Shown: positions 10,754 to 22,444 of the stretch, piece after piece
How positions within the stretch are numbered: the stretch's first letter is position 1
Layout of the letters: every line of letters begins with the position of its first letter
NCBI GenBank assembly: GCA_949126835.1
Contig: OX421509.1
Span: 6,250,411-6,314,410, forward strand
Direction: 5' to 3'
DNA from: Anisus vortex
Taxonomy: Eukaryota > Mollusca > Gastropoda > Planorbidae
Length of the DNA: 64,000 nt
Program-made: the position numbers and the translations under genes
Notes under the pieces: generated by a model
Seen by the model: the letters and a program-made list of their open reading frames with translations, nothing else
What the model was told of the DNA's origin: nothing
Database searches by the model: none

Positions 10754-12286
10754 TAGAGACCGACCGATAGTCGGTTTCGGCTTCGGTTTCGGCGCCGAAA
10801 ATAGGCAAAAACCCTTTTCGGCGTGTTTTCGGTTTTGGTAGAAGCCAAAAGGTTAGTTTTCGGTTTGTTTACGGTTTCGGCCGAAACTGATATTAACTTT
10901 CGGTCATCAGCCGAATATCTATTTTAACTTTCGAAATTCAAAATGCGACGCTATTGCTGCATCTATTATTAATACTTTCATTTACTAAAAAGTGTTAAGA
11001 ATTAATCTGTGTGAAGTAGGGATGTTAAACGAAAACCTGATTTCGGGAGGAAATCCTTCATAACTGTGTCCCACGATTTATTTATCTTTTTATCTGAAGA
11101 AATATTTGTAAACCGTGTTTAATTAGCACTAAACAATTCCTTAACGTTATATTCATCGCAAACGCTCGTTTGTCAGAGGCGACTTATAGTTTTTTTTTTT
11201 TTTCGAATTCCGAATATTGCTTGTGAATTTGCGATACAAGCACATTCAACAGCAAATGCAGATGTTAACGCTAGTTGTCGGTACAGACATTTGATCTACG
11301 TATTCGAAAAAAAAAAGCGATTTCCCCATTGATGCTTGACGCTTCTTTAATAGGCAAACAGACCGATAGACGTAAGGTTGCGAGATAATTGGACTTCAAA
11401 AGGAGGACATAGAGAGACAAAAAGAATGACATATTTAGTGTAAGTGGTGTAGCTAGGGGAGGGGGAGTGGTGGTCCGAATTCGAAAATCCCCACGGGCCC
11501 CTACTTTAGGGGGTCCCCAAAGGAGTGTCCGAATTTTTTTCTCATGACATAATTTCGAATGTCAAAATGCAGGGGCCCCTAAAGAGGCCAAGCCCCCCGG
11601 ACCCCCAAATCCCTAGCAACGGCACTGTTTAGTGTTTCACAATCCACAATCTGTTCAGTTTTTTTTACATTAGCTGCCAATAATTGTATATTAGTAAAAC
11701 TGACCAAACAAATTATTTAATGTAAACTGAAAAGCAACTTGGGCAATTCATAAAACAAATTAAAATTATAATTATAAAGGTCTAAATTCATGACTCTACA
11801 GCTTTGACTTCTGCTAATCCACAACCAACTATTATTTTTTACAAAGATTTCACCACGTTCTAAGGATCAATGGTCCTTTGTGTTATTTTTTTAGTATAAT
11901 CAATGCAAATTTGTCTTTTCCAAACTATAAGTTACTTTGCCCGGGGGCGGAGAGGGGGGAAAGAAAATGGGTAAAAAATCAAATATTTAGAACCAAAATA
12001 TATGGTTTTGAGAAAAAAAAAAGGATATTAACATCCCTAATGTGAAGTAGAAGACTGAAGTTAATAAAAACGGATTATTTTATCACTCCAAAGTATGGTT
12101 TACTCAAATAGAGTGCTTATAAACTAGTTAATATTAGACATAAATGTGCAGTCTTTTGAAATCATTTGTTTCATATTTTCGGTTTATTTTTCGGCTTCGG
12201 CCGAAAATGTAGTTAAATATTCGGTTTCGGCCAAAATTCAATGTATATTCGGCCGAATCTAAAAATTTTGTTTCGGTCGGTCTCTA
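10754..12286. mobile_element. Non-autonomous hAT element, 1.5 kb
   Basis: Terminal inverted repeats begin TAGAGACCGACCGA; the right end reads TCGGTCGGTCTCTA. An 8-bp target duplication with one mismatch flanks it (AGGCCTAC at 10746, AAGCCTAC at 12287), the size used by hAT transposases. Subterminal regions are rich in 'cggtttcggc' and its complement, as in transposase-binding arrays. No transposase frame. It contains a nested MITE at 11442-11627. Confidence 0.82.
11442..11627. mobile_element. Nested 186-bp hAT-like MITE
   Basis: Ends AAGTGGTGTAGCTAGGG and (reverse complement of right end) CAGTGCCGTTGCTAGGG, flanked by an exact 8-bp duplication TTTAGTGT (11434-11441 and 11628-11635). The termini match those of the 3.4-kb element at 31010-34390. 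GC-rich interior with long G and C runs. Confidence 0.82.
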
Positions 12287-12294
12287 AAGCCTAC

Positions 12295-12870
12295 TAAACA
12301 AAATGTTAACGAAAATATCTTGTACAGAAATATATTTGTTATATATTTATCATTTGGAACGTGTTATTTCCAAACAATGTTAAAACAAAGTAAAATATAG
12401 GCTATAGTTTGAACTTATCACACAAAATAATATATTACTTCAAAAGTAGTATAACGTGTATGCATTAGCCCACAATTTCTTATTATTGGTACGTAATAGC
12501 ACATTACAAATATTTAACTTATAAACAAGTGTACATTGGGGTTTTTTAGTGTTTGATTTCTTCATGTTTATGTTAAATGTGTTGCTTAATAACAGTAAAT
12601 GTTTTAATAAAGACTACCGGGTTATTCCTATTGACCTTTTATTCAATGCATTTTAAAGTACTTTACTTCAAACTAAATATTTTTACTTTCTTTTGTTTAA
12701 CATTGTTTGAAAAAACAAATTGTCTTTATCAACATAAGTAAAAAACTAGTTAATTAATCCAAAGGTTTTTTACGCAAAATGTGCTCCACTGCCAACTTGT
12801 TTTTGGGTAATTTCACAAAATTAGAGTGTGGTGTTTAAAAATTAATAAAAAATTAATGGATTTATGTGGA
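12295..12870. other. Unassigned AT-rich DNA
   Basis: Nothing supported here; the 377-bp tandem array begins immediately after. Confidence 0.4.
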
Positions 12871-14530
12871 AGCATGAAATCTTTACCATATATGTAAAAC
12901 ATAATACCATACTTAAAAATAAAGTTTTCATGCAAATTAGTGTCACGTGACCATGGCGGCCATCTTGAATTTGTGAGATTTATATAAAAATATGTACTTG
13001 TGTCCACTTTTTTTATTCTCTGAGAACCATCGGCAAATATGAGTGCACTATTACAGCATAACAACATAGCTAGTAGACCACACTAAGTAAAAAAATCAAA
13101 TTCAACAATAAAAAAGAAGTTTTTATTCCAATTCGCCCCTTGTTTTGCCCATGCATTTCGAATCGATTTTGTTCAATTTTCAGCAAGTTTACCAAAACTG
13201 GTTAGTATCTTTGAATATGTACAAATCGGTAACAGTTCAATATCGACTTGTGAAATCTCTACCATATATGTAAAACAGATAAACATAATAAAAAATAACG
13301 TTTCCGTGCAAATTGAAGTCACATGACCATGGCGGCCATCTTGAAATTGTGAGATTTATAGAAAAATATGTACTTGTGTCCACTTTTTTTCTTTTTTGAG
13401 AACCATCAGCAAATATCAGTGCACTATTACAGTATAACAACATAGCTAGTAGACCACACTAAGTAAAAAATACAAATTCAACAATAAAAGAAGTAGTTTT
13501 TATTCCGATTTGCCACTTGCTTTGCCCATGAATTTTGAAACGATTTTACTCAATTTTCAGCTAGTTTACCAAAACTGGTTAGTATCTTTGAATATGTACA
13601 AATCGGTAACAGTTCAATATCGACTTATGAAATCTCTACCATACATGTAAAACAGATGAACATAATAAAAAATAACGTTTCCGTGCAAATTGAAGTCACG
13701 TGACCATGGCGGCCATCTTGAAATTGTGAGATTTATAGAAAAATATGTACTTGTGTCCACTTTTTTTATTTTTTGAGAACCATCAGCAAATATCAGTGCA
13801 CTATTACAGTATAACAACATAGCTAGTAGACCACACTAAGTAAAAAATACAAATTCAACAATAAAAGAAGTAGTTTTTATTCCGATTTGCCCCTTGCTTT
13901 GCCCATGAATTTTGAAACGATTTTACTCAATTTTCAGCTAGTTTACCAAAACTGGTTAGTATCTTTGAATATGTACAAATCGGTAACAGTTCAATATCGA
14001 CTTGTGAAATTTTTACCATATATGTAAAACAGTTGAACATACTAAAAAATAACGTTTCCATGCAAATTGGTGTCACGTGACCATGGCGGCCATCTTGAAA
14101 TTGTGAGATTTATAGAAAAATTTGAACCTATGTCCACTTTTTTTCGTCTTTGAGAACCATCGACAAATATGAGTGCACTGCTACAGCATAGAAACATAGC
14201 CAGTAGATAATGCTAAATCTAAAAACAAAATTCGACAATAAAAAATCAATAAAAAAATATTTTTTATTTCATTTTGCCCCTTGTTTTGCCAATAAATTGT
14301 GAAACGATTTTTGTCAATTTTCTTTCACTTCACCAAAACTGGTTAGACTATTTAAACATATAAATATGCAATTAGTCACTACTGAGGAATGAAATCTTAC
14401 CATATATGTAGAATATAATACCACATTGGAAAATTGAATTCTCATGCAAATTTGCGCCACGTGACTTAAGCAGCCATATTGAGTTTGTGACATTTTTAGA
14501 AAAATCTAATATTTTTTAGGCATTGTTTTT
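12871..14530. repeat. 377-bp tandem repeat array, about 4.5 units
   Basis: The landmark CCATGGCGGCCATCTTG recurs at 12951, 13327, 13704 and 14081, spaced 376, 377 and 377 bases, with a diverged fifth unit near 14465. The middle units are most alike and the outer ones more diverged, as expected for unequal crossing-over. Each unit holds CACGTGACC next to a palindromic ATGGCGGCCAT, which matches YY1-type cores on both strands. Short minus-strand open frames beginning MLL(Y/C)CNSALIFADGSQ recur only because the DNA repeats. The array lies beside the piggyBac remnant. Confidence 0.85.
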
Positions 14531-14821
14531 CTCGTGCAGTTTTTAAGCAATATGGTAATAAACCTATAAAAGAAAGAACTGGTCCTTGAAGGTCTATTTC
14601 AAGTGAAAAATTTTTATTGAACATATTTAGTGTGTAACTTAACCTAGATTATATATAAAAAAAAAACTAAACATTATACATTTATACAATTTAATTAGAG
14701 CACCAACAAAAGATTTATTTACTGCTTCGAAAACAAATATAAGAATTAATATAAAATCTAAATAAAAATAGAAACAATTGTGCAGAACTACACAGTTTTT
14801 AAACAATACATTATACTAATT
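14531..14821. other. Spacer between tandem array and piggyBac remnant
   Basis: AT-rich; may be the 3' flank of the piggyBac-type element. No terminal repeat recognised. Confidence 0.4.
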
Positions 14822-16467
14822 TACTGCTGTAGCGTCCATCAATGATATAATTCACTGTTGTATGGTACAGATAAAAACAACCTGGCACAATGCAGAGATG
14901 GACGTTGCAAATATAAAGGCATATATTGTTTGAATTTTTTTATTGCAGGATTTACAAACAAGACAGTATGGTTTGTAAGTTTTGACTTTATATTTTGAGA
15001 AATGGACGTGCGGTTAGACTCTCATCAATGTTAAGGGTCGGGGCAGTAGCAGTGCTCTTTCGTCACGGCCTAGTTACTTGGTTCTGAATAAGGGATTCAA
15101 GTACCAGTTCGCAAAATTTTTTTTAGCTATCATGGAAGCGTTCTTGTTTATCTATAACCAATAAGTCCATTTATTTATCAAAGTTACTTCTTTGTATAAT
15201 GAAAGATTGAGTGGAACGACCTGATTGATTTGTGAGGATAGCAATAGCTAACCTCATTTGGTCAAACTGATCAACACCACCCTTGTGATCATTGTAATTA
15301 TGGTAGTTTTTTTTATTGTTCTGTAACCCTCCGGTAGTTTTTTGCCTCGAACACGCTTTACTGTAGTTGTATTGCCTCCCACAGTTGATAGAAACATGTA
15401 AAACAGACGTTTGTCATCTTGAAACTTTGTGACATCAAGTATTTCGATTCAGCAAAGATAGGAGGATCACCTGTTTACCTTTTTTTCCCTTGAGTTCTTT
15501 TGGATAAGACTGTGAATTTTCAAGAATTTTGTGCCTAGTTTTTCACCTTTGAACTAGCATTAATATGATGATGTAATTGTCTGTGTAGATGATGTGGCCT
15601 TTTCACTCTTATCTGCAAATCAGATCAAATTATTGCCTTCTTCCTATGAAAGTCTTTTTCCCTGTGTAAATTATAAACCACAATAGTAGAATAACTTGGA
15701 ATCAGAGAACAGGAATGCCTTTACGCCCCATTTAGTTGTCATAGATGAGATGCACTGTTTGAACAAACAACGTATTTTGACTGTCACCATATACTCATAA
15801 ATTGAAAGAGCTTGTCCTGGTCCATAAACTTGTCGTTATAGTGGAGGCTTATTGTCCAATGACAGTCACAGCTTGAAGAGCGGATCATATCCATTTTAAT
15901 GAAGACATGAGTTTATAATTTGGTATCTATTTCTCCCCATCACTGAAGTAAAATGGCATGTGAGCCAAAGTCATGTAGCCCAATAACCATCTATTGATGA
16001 TATGCTGCACAAGCCCATCGCTACATGAAGAGCAAGAAATGCGGTGGGATCCATCATTCACATTTTTCTCATTTGACATTCATTCATAACTTGTTCATAA
16101 TGTGTTTCATTAGAGTATCGGGAAAAAATGTACAGCCTCAAAATTTGTTAACATCTGCAAGAACACATTGTCTACTGTTGAATGAGGACAGCTATTCGTT
16201 TTGAGGTCAACAAAATCATTCCTAACACTTCCCAGTCAGAATAAGCTGTTTTGTTGCAATGCTACCTTTACGCCTCTCAACCGTTTTGTCATCAATGCGA
16301 GCAGGTACATTGGAGCTAGAAATAGCACTGATTTCTTAGGCAAAATCAATCTCACCATCTGAATCACTTTCTAAATCTAAATTATTATTATCCTCTAAAT
16401 CACAACTGTCATAATTATATTCCTCACCCGAATCGGAATCATAACGAGAGACAATCGAATCATCCAT
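14822..16467 (-). pseudogene. piggyBac-type transposase, decayed
   Basis: The minus strand starts MDDSIVSRYDSDSGEE at 16467, an acidic amino terminus typical of the family. It goes on through scattered family blocks in shifting frames: TTKWGVKAFLFSDS, GDPPIFAESK, KGGVDQFDQMRLAI (about 15240-15290) and a cysteine-rich tail (YICNVHLCIVPGCFYLYHT). DDE transposases of this family excise and reinsert at TTAA. Many stops and frameshifts break the gene. I did not find paired terminal repeats with TTAA. Confidence 0.8.
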
Positions 16468-17115
16468 AGCTCAATTTAATTTAGAGTAAAAGTCAATACA
16501 TGTAATGATAATAGAAAAAATATATTTCAAATTCACACAAGAACACTCTGTAAATAAAACTGGGCACATAAAACACATTCACACAAGAACACGCTGTAAA
16601 CACAACAGGGGACATATAAACACATTTACACAAGAACACGTTGTAATTATATAAGGGCACATAAAAACACATGTACATAAGAACAAGCCGTAGACTGAAC
16701 CTAACAGGACACAGAAACGATTTCAGTACCAAGATCAACATCAACAATCATTAACAATATAATACAGTACATGTAACATAGACGCCATTCTATATATTGT
16801 ACATCATAGCCATAACGCGTCATCAAAGTCTGTGACGTCACATAATTCATCCGTTGAAGGAAAGAGTGCTTTTACGTTATTCACAAAGCAGATATCAACT
16901 TTATGTTTGTCTCTCATGTAAATAGTGAGAATTTTTTTTTCTTCTAGTCAAAGTTAATCCTTCATTCGTATATTAGTACTGTCATGTAAAGTTGTAACGG
17001 ACGCTTCGCGATGTTACCCCTACAAATAATAATACCGAAAAGATTGGTGATTGAGGTCAAGATAGTCATGCCAGTAATGGTACAAGATCCAAACTCTGTA
17101 CCATGGACTATTAGG
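16468..17115. repeat. Short tandem units and unassigned sequence
   Basis: Between about 16528 and 16695 a unit of about 50-60 bases recurs roughly three times with variations ('cacacaagaacacgctgtaaa', 'cataaaacacattcac'). The rest is unassigned. Confidence 0.55.
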
Positions 17116-18141
17116 TTAAGATTTTGAACTATTTTTTAAAGACCACCATGATTTTCGACTAAAGTCGAATTTGGCATACAGAAAGACTTTTGTAAATTCG
17201 ACTTTAGTCGAATTTGGCATGTTAAGTGTTAAGGAAGAGCTTTTAAGAACTTTCGGAGAATAGGACCAAGAACTTAGGAAACAATTTTTTAACATCAAAT
17301 TACTGCAAGAAGACGACCCCCAGACATATTTCGATACGCTAGGGAGTACATTAGACAAATGGCTAGAATATACGCAGATTGATAGATCATACAATGCTAT
17401 TCGAACATTTGTCTTATTAGATCAGACAATACAATCTTGTCATGACAACCTTACGTCATTTTTTATAACAAAGGGGACCGAAAACAATGGAAGCCGCAGT
17501 AGATTTGATAAGGAATTATAAAATGGCCCACCCAAAAAAGGCCAACAGAAAAAGAAGTTACAAAAGGGCATGGCATTGTGTGTTTTAGTCGCGAGGTTGA
17601 AAACCGCCGTCCCAACCAATCAGAAACGAGGTCGTCTCTTGCCGCTCGTGTCGACAGGGCAGATAGTCGGAGCGAGGGGAGGGAAATGTTTTAATTGAGC
17701 CAAAGAAAACCGCATAGCGAGGTATTGTCCCTTAAAGTCAGGTAAGAACTATATTGTTCAGTGTGTTTCAGGTATAGACACGATTGTATAGCATGTGTTA
17801 GAAAGCGTAACAGTTATCGGGAAAGAATGTGGAATAAGGGGAATAACTCAGTCAATCAAAATGTAATCACGAAATTATTGCCCTTGGACTATAACATTAC
17901 TATTACAATATCAATGGAGAAAGGGACCAAAAAAAACAACGAAAAGCCCAAAAGCCATGACCATAATAACACGTGATGGAAAGTTGCATTATGCACCGGG
18001 GTACGTGAATGAAGCCCCAATTTGAGTGTTACAGGATGCAGGCAGCTACATTGTAGGCGTCGGCAGAAGTTTGGTGAGGATATATCAGTTCACGGTTGAA
18101 CATAAACAATGTATGGCTTTTGATGGGAGAATTTCTAGACA
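17116..18141 (+). pseudogene. gag: Gmr1-like gag and protease remnant (older copy)
   Basis: Plus-strand blocks resemble the Gag at 6402-7364: DPQTYFDTLGSTLDKW aligns with its DFREYAMVLKRSLESW, and EAAVDLIRNYKMA with EALSIIDSYKIA. A broken knuckle (CFN*AKENRIARYC, about 17688-17730) follows, then a protease-like VLQDAGSYIVGVGRSLV near 18030 (aligned to VLRDTGCSIFGLRKDLV). Stops and frameshifts are frequent, and the DTG is altered to DAG. The remnant ends exactly where the 203-bp LTR begins, so the gypsy element at 18142-22444 appears to have inserted into it. A weak continuation may lie just after 22445. Confidence 0.65.
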
Positions 18142-18344
18142 TGTTGCAATCATGATGTCTATATGTTGTGTTGTTTTCCATTGTGTGAACTGTGAGAGCG
18201 CTGCCCCTTTTGTTGTTGACCCATTATCCCCTTGAATGTTAGCGACGTCCTTGTGCCACCATTTTTGAATGTACTAGTCTTCATTACAGAATAAAGTCTA
18301 AGTACAATTATACACTACGTCTTTACGTTTATCGATTTATGACA
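18142..18344 (+). repeat. 5' LTR, family G2 copy 1
   Basis: Starts TGTTGCAATCATGATG and ends ATTTATGACA. Contains AATAAA at about 18290, a likely poly(A) signal in the R region. Confidence 0.88.
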
Positions 18345-18399
18345 TTTGGCGACGAGGATGGGATTTTATATTTATCAGTAATTTCTATTTCTAATTCAA

Positions 18400-19200
18400 A
18401 TGCGTTTAATCGGGCATATTAATGAGTTTAAACTTGGTTCTAATTGGGACGAGTACATTGATATACTCGAAAATTTCTTTGGTGCGAATGGCATAGAAAA
18501 TGACGAAAAACGTCGGCAAGTATTTTTAGCTACTGTTGGGCCAGATACCTACCATTTAATATCAACGCTTACTGCCCCTGAGAAGCCAGCTACTTAAACA
18601 TTTGCTGAGCTTCTGTTACTGGTAAAGCACCACTTTAACCCGGCACCAAGCCGCATTGTTTCAAGGTTCAAATATTATACAATTAAAAGGAAGGAGGGGA
18701 AACTATCGCAAGTTTTGTTATACGATTAAGGCAGGCTGCAACAGATTGTAGGTTTTCTGACCTGAGCGAACAACTTAGGGACATTTTCATTGTTGGTATA
18801 AACAACGAGGCCATGCAAAGGAAATTATTGTCTCTGCCGGACACAATAACATTCGACACGGCATTGGGGACGGCTTTGGCATTGGAAGCTGCCGAGTATA
18901 ATGGAAAGGATATACTTGGGGTGGCCACGGCCTGGTCTAACTCGACTAATGTAGGCCTACAGGAAGTCAACAAAGTACAAGTTCGAGCAAAACTCAATGT
19001 TCCTTTAACATGTTTCGGCTGTGGGGGGTCTCATCTCAGGTAAGATTGCCGGTTCAAAGATGCCATCTGCCATGGCTGCAATAGGAAGGGTCATATCCAA
19101 AGAGCCTGTAGAACCACTAATGTCAAACCACCACAGGCTGAGGTACCTAAGTTCAAAAGTTTCTCCAACATGTCACGATCAAATCCGACTAACTTTGTAC
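18400..19200 (+). pseudogene. gag: Gag of gypsy family G2 copy 1
   Basis: The frame begins MRLIGHINEFKLGSNWDEY and is stopped by TAA at 18595-18597. It continues in the same frame as TFAELLLLVKHHFNP, then shifts frame near 18710 (FVIRLRQAATDCRFSDL). Two zinc knuckles follow: CFGCGGSHLR with a stop in the middle, then CHGCNRKGHIQRAC. The length and arrangement fit a normal gypsy Gag, but it cannot be translated whole. Confidence 0.75.
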
Positions 19201-19280
19201 ATCAGGAATAGCACTTTTCTGATGAGTGTTTCTCATTATCTAGTGTTGCTTTACTACAGAAGAAGATTCCTTCAATAGAT

Positions 19281-19772
19281 GTGGTGTTACAGGTAGAGTC
19301 TAGGGACATAAGGATGCAGGTGGATACAGGGGCTTCTCTTACAATTATTTCACAACATACATACAGAGAGTTCTTCAAGGACGTTAAGCTGTCGACGTTT
19401 CACAGCGCTATAACTACCTATACAGGAGAACCCATCGTTGTGCATGGGTATGCAAACGTTAATGTGACATATAAGGGACAACATGCGGTCCTACCCCTAG
19501 TAGTGCTTGCTGGTGGTGGGCCTTCACTTCTTGGCCGAAAGTGGTTAACAGCTATTCGCCTTGACTGGAACAGCATCAATAATACCCAAACCGTGAATAT
19601 TGATGACTTGATATTGAAATATTCAGCTATTTTTGAAGGAAGCCTCTGCAAATACAAGGTTCCACCGGTCAAATTTTTCATTGATCAGAAGCACAACCTC
19701 GGTTTTTTAAGGCCAGACCAGTACCGTATGCTATCAAGAACAAAGTACAAGAGACAATTGATAAGAATGTAG
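19281..19772 (+). pseudogene. pol: Aspartic protease of gypsy family G2 copy 1
   Basis: The frame contains the catalytic MQVDTGASLTIIS and the flap-side motif GPSLLGRKWL, the usual start and end of a gypsy protease domain. It runs toward the reverse transcriptase but shifts frame near 19740. Confidence 0.8.
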
Positions 19773-19789
19773 AATTTGGCATATGGGAG

Positions 19790-20525
19790 GCGGTTGATTA
19801 CAGCGATTCGGCAGCCCCAGTGGTGCCTGTTTTGAAAACCGATGGCACAATACGGCTTTGTGGTGATTACAAGGTAACGATAAATGAAGCCTGTAAGGTT
19901 GACCCTTACCCCCTGCCTAGAATTGAAGACATGTTTGCAGAATTAAGGGGTGGACAAACATTTACAAAAAATGATTTGCATCAAGCCTATTCACAGATAC
20001 CCGTGGATGAGGAGACCACAAATATCTGACTGTAATACTATTATAGGCCTGTTTAAAGTGAAACGTTTCCCATTCGGTGTTAACGCAGCAGTGGGCTGTT
20101 TTCAAAGAATTATCTGTAATGTACTAAAAGGACTAAAAGGTGTCTGCGTTTATCTAGATGACATTCCTGTGACAGGAAGATATAACTGCGAGCATTAAAA
20201 AAATGTTGAACTTATGTTTGAGCGCCTCATGCAAGCAGGGCTGCAGGCAAATAAAAACAAATGTATGTTCATGCAGCCTTCAGTTGTGTATCTTGGTCAC
20301 CGCATAGACGCGGAGGGTCTTCATCCTATCCTAACGAAGGTGAAGGCTGTAAAGGAAGAACCAACACCTACAAACAAAACTGAACTTCGAAGCTTTCTTG
20401 GCCTCATAAACTACTACTCTAGGTTCCTCAGGAATCTTTCTGCTGAGCTTGCACCTTTGTACGAGCTTACGAAAAAGGACGTTTCTTGGAAATGGGGGAG
20501 ACGAGAGGAAACAGTTTTTCACTAA
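19790..20525 (+). pseudogene. pol: Reverse transcriptase of gypsy family G2 copy 1
   Basis: Blocks in order: VPVLKTDGTIRLCGDYK, YPLPRIEDMFAEL, FTKNDLHQAYSQIPV, a frameshift near 20010, then PFGVNAAVGCFQR, VYLDDIPVT (active-site YLDD retained), and after another break LGLINYYSRFLRNLS. The Asp of the first box is retained, although the usual Ile before it is Asn. Broken into at least three frames. Confidence 0.82.
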
Positions 20526-20534
20526 GCAAAGAAA

Positions 20535-20962
20535 ATGATCAGTACTTCTGATTTATTGGTTCATTACAACCCACTTTTACCACTTCTGGTACAACGTGAC
20601 GCCTCACCGAAAGGAATCGATGCGGTGCTAAGTCATAGGTATGCCGGTGGCACAGACCGACCCATAGCATTCGCATCCCGTACCTTGAATCCAGCTGAAA
20701 TGAACTATTCACAAATTGACAGGGAAGCCCTGGCTTTGGGGTCACTAAATTCCATCAATATCTTTATGGCCGAACTGGAGCTGATAGATTCATCCTCGTG
20801 ACAGACCACAAGCCCTTGACCTACTTGTTTGGCCATGACTGCACAATTCCAGCTATGGCGTCGGCACGGATACAAAGATGGGCATTAACACTTTCTGCCT
20901 ATGATTACAGCATTGAATACAAGCGAGGAGTTGATAATGCTAATGCGGATGCTTTGAGTTGA
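20535..20962 (+). pseudogene. pol: RNase H of gypsy family G2 copy 1
   Basis: QRDASPKGIDAVLSHR (first acidic residue retained, preceding Cys changed to Arg), then REALALGSLNS, where a small deletion removes part of the usual sequence, then DHKPLTYLF in another frame. It ends at the DNANADALS-like block near 20950. Confidence 0.75.
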
Positions 20963-22212
20963 CTTCCACTCCTGGACCTACCTCAATCTGTAACAATGTT
21001 CAAGCGATGGTTTTGGTTGTCAACATGGTCGACTCAGCTACTCCGATAGTGAGTTCTCAGGAGATACGGACCGAGACGCAACGGGACCGAGTTCTGTCGA
21101 AAGTGTTTTATTGGGTCCGGTGGGGTTGGCCAGGCAAAGTGGATAAGTGTTATAATGCATTTTACATTAGAAAGGAGGAACTTTCAATCATGGATGGCTG
21201 TCTCCTATGGGGAAACAGGATTTTTGTTCCTAGCAAATGTCGCGAGGCAGTTTTGTGTCTACTTCATGATACTCACATAGGTATCTCAAGGATGAAGGCT
21301 ACAGGCAGAAGTTACGTCTGGTGGCCAGGAATGGACCACGATATTGAGTCTGCAGTGAGAGAGTGTTCGTCATGTAACAAAAATAAAAATGTACCAGCGG
21401 TGGCAGAGCTTCACCCTTGGGAATGGTCTAGTTCTCCCTGGTCTAGGGTTCATATTGATCATGCCGGTCCTTTCATGGGTAAACTCTTTCTGATTGTAAT
21501 TGATGCCCATTCAAAATGGCTAGAAGTGATAAATGTTCCTAATACATCAACCCAGGTAACTATCATTGCACGCACGCAGTGGCATATTTGCAACTCATGG
21601 TCTTCCTGTCACTCTAGTATCGGACATTCACTAGTGATGATTTCCATAGATTCTGCACAAGGCATGGAATTAAACACATCCGCTTGGCTCCACGACATGC
21701 GTCCACCAATGGACTTGCAGAAAAGGGCAGTTCAAATCTTCAAGTCTAGCATCAGGAAAATGGAAAATACAATTCCTTGAGAAATGCGTGTAAACAAATT
21801 CTTGTTCAAATACAGAACGACGCCCCAAAGCACAACCCAAGTTACTCCATCACAGTTGCTGATGAACCGGTGCCTGCGTACACCCATTTCAATGCTCCTG
21901 GCTGATTTGAGAAGTCGCATAAAGACAAAACAAGCGCTGAAGGCCCAGTCGCAGAGGTTCATAATAAACCCACAACCAGTTCAATTTCAAGAGGCAATGT
22001 AGAGCCTGAGTTTCAGACAGCAGTACCGGAGGGAATATTGAACATTCCAGCAGCGGAAGCTCCGCCAGTAAATCAGTCGGCCTCTCATGCAGTCCTGGTA
22101 CCTCGGGTTTCGGACATACCAATACCATCACTGGAAAATCGGATGTCACCTGTATCTTCAGTACCTCGAACATCAGGTCGTACTAGGCGTGTTTCAGAAC
22201 GATTTGGATAAT
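20963..22212 (+). pseudogene. pol: Integrase of gypsy family G2 copy 1
   Basis: Zinc domain LHDTHIGISRM with WWPGMDHDIE and CSSCNKNK. The core keeps its first Asp (VHIDHAGPF) and the DAHSKWLEV block, but a deletion near 21590-21620 removes the segment carrying the second Asp (SDNGTSF in copy 2). Stop at 21778-21780. Beyond it lie a tail and a proline/serine-rich end up to the purine tract. Not functional. Confidence 0.78.
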
Positions 22213-22241
22213 GGGCCACCTATAAATTAAAGAGGGAGGAA

Positions 22242-22444
22242 TGTTGCAATCATGATGTCTATATGTTGTGTTGTTTTCCATTGTGTGAACTGTGAGAGTG
22301 CTGCCCCTTTTGTTGTTGACCCATAATCCCCTTGTATGTTAGCGACGTCCTTGTGCCACCATTTTTGAATGTACTAGTCTTCATTACAGAATAAAGTCTA
22401 AGTACAATTATACACTACGTCTTTACGTTTCTCGATTTATTACA
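22242..22444 (+). repeat. 3' LTR, family G2 copy 1
   Basis: Starts TGTTGCAATCATGATG, ends GATTTATTACA; preceded by the purine tract at 22229-22241. Confidence 0.88.

Larger units (their letters stand above)
18142..22444 (+). mobile_element. Ty3/gypsy element, family G2, copy 1
   Basis: 203-bp LTRs (18142-18344, 22242-22444) flank gag, protease, reverse transcriptase, RNase H and integrase in conventional gypsy order. A primer-site-like TGGCGACGAGGA follows the 5' LTR, and a purine tract AAAGAGGGAGGAA precedes the 3' LTR. The LTRs differ at about five of 203 positions. I found no target duplication (AGACA on the left, CCAGA on the right). All genes are broken. A second copy of the family is at 54428-60584. 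Confidence 0.85.

Noticed and set aside
10532..10756. 74-codon frame before the hAT element
   Set aside because: No domain, and it runs into the transposon terminus.
12813..13820. Three similar small proteins (MLLYCNSALIFADGS type)
   Set aside because: Similarity comes from the 377-bp DNA repeat; the frames end at arbitrary places and are not conserved better than the DNA.
16493..16747. 84-codon minus-strand cysteine-rich frame
   Set aside because: Produced by short tandem DNA units of about 50-60 bases; no homology recognised.
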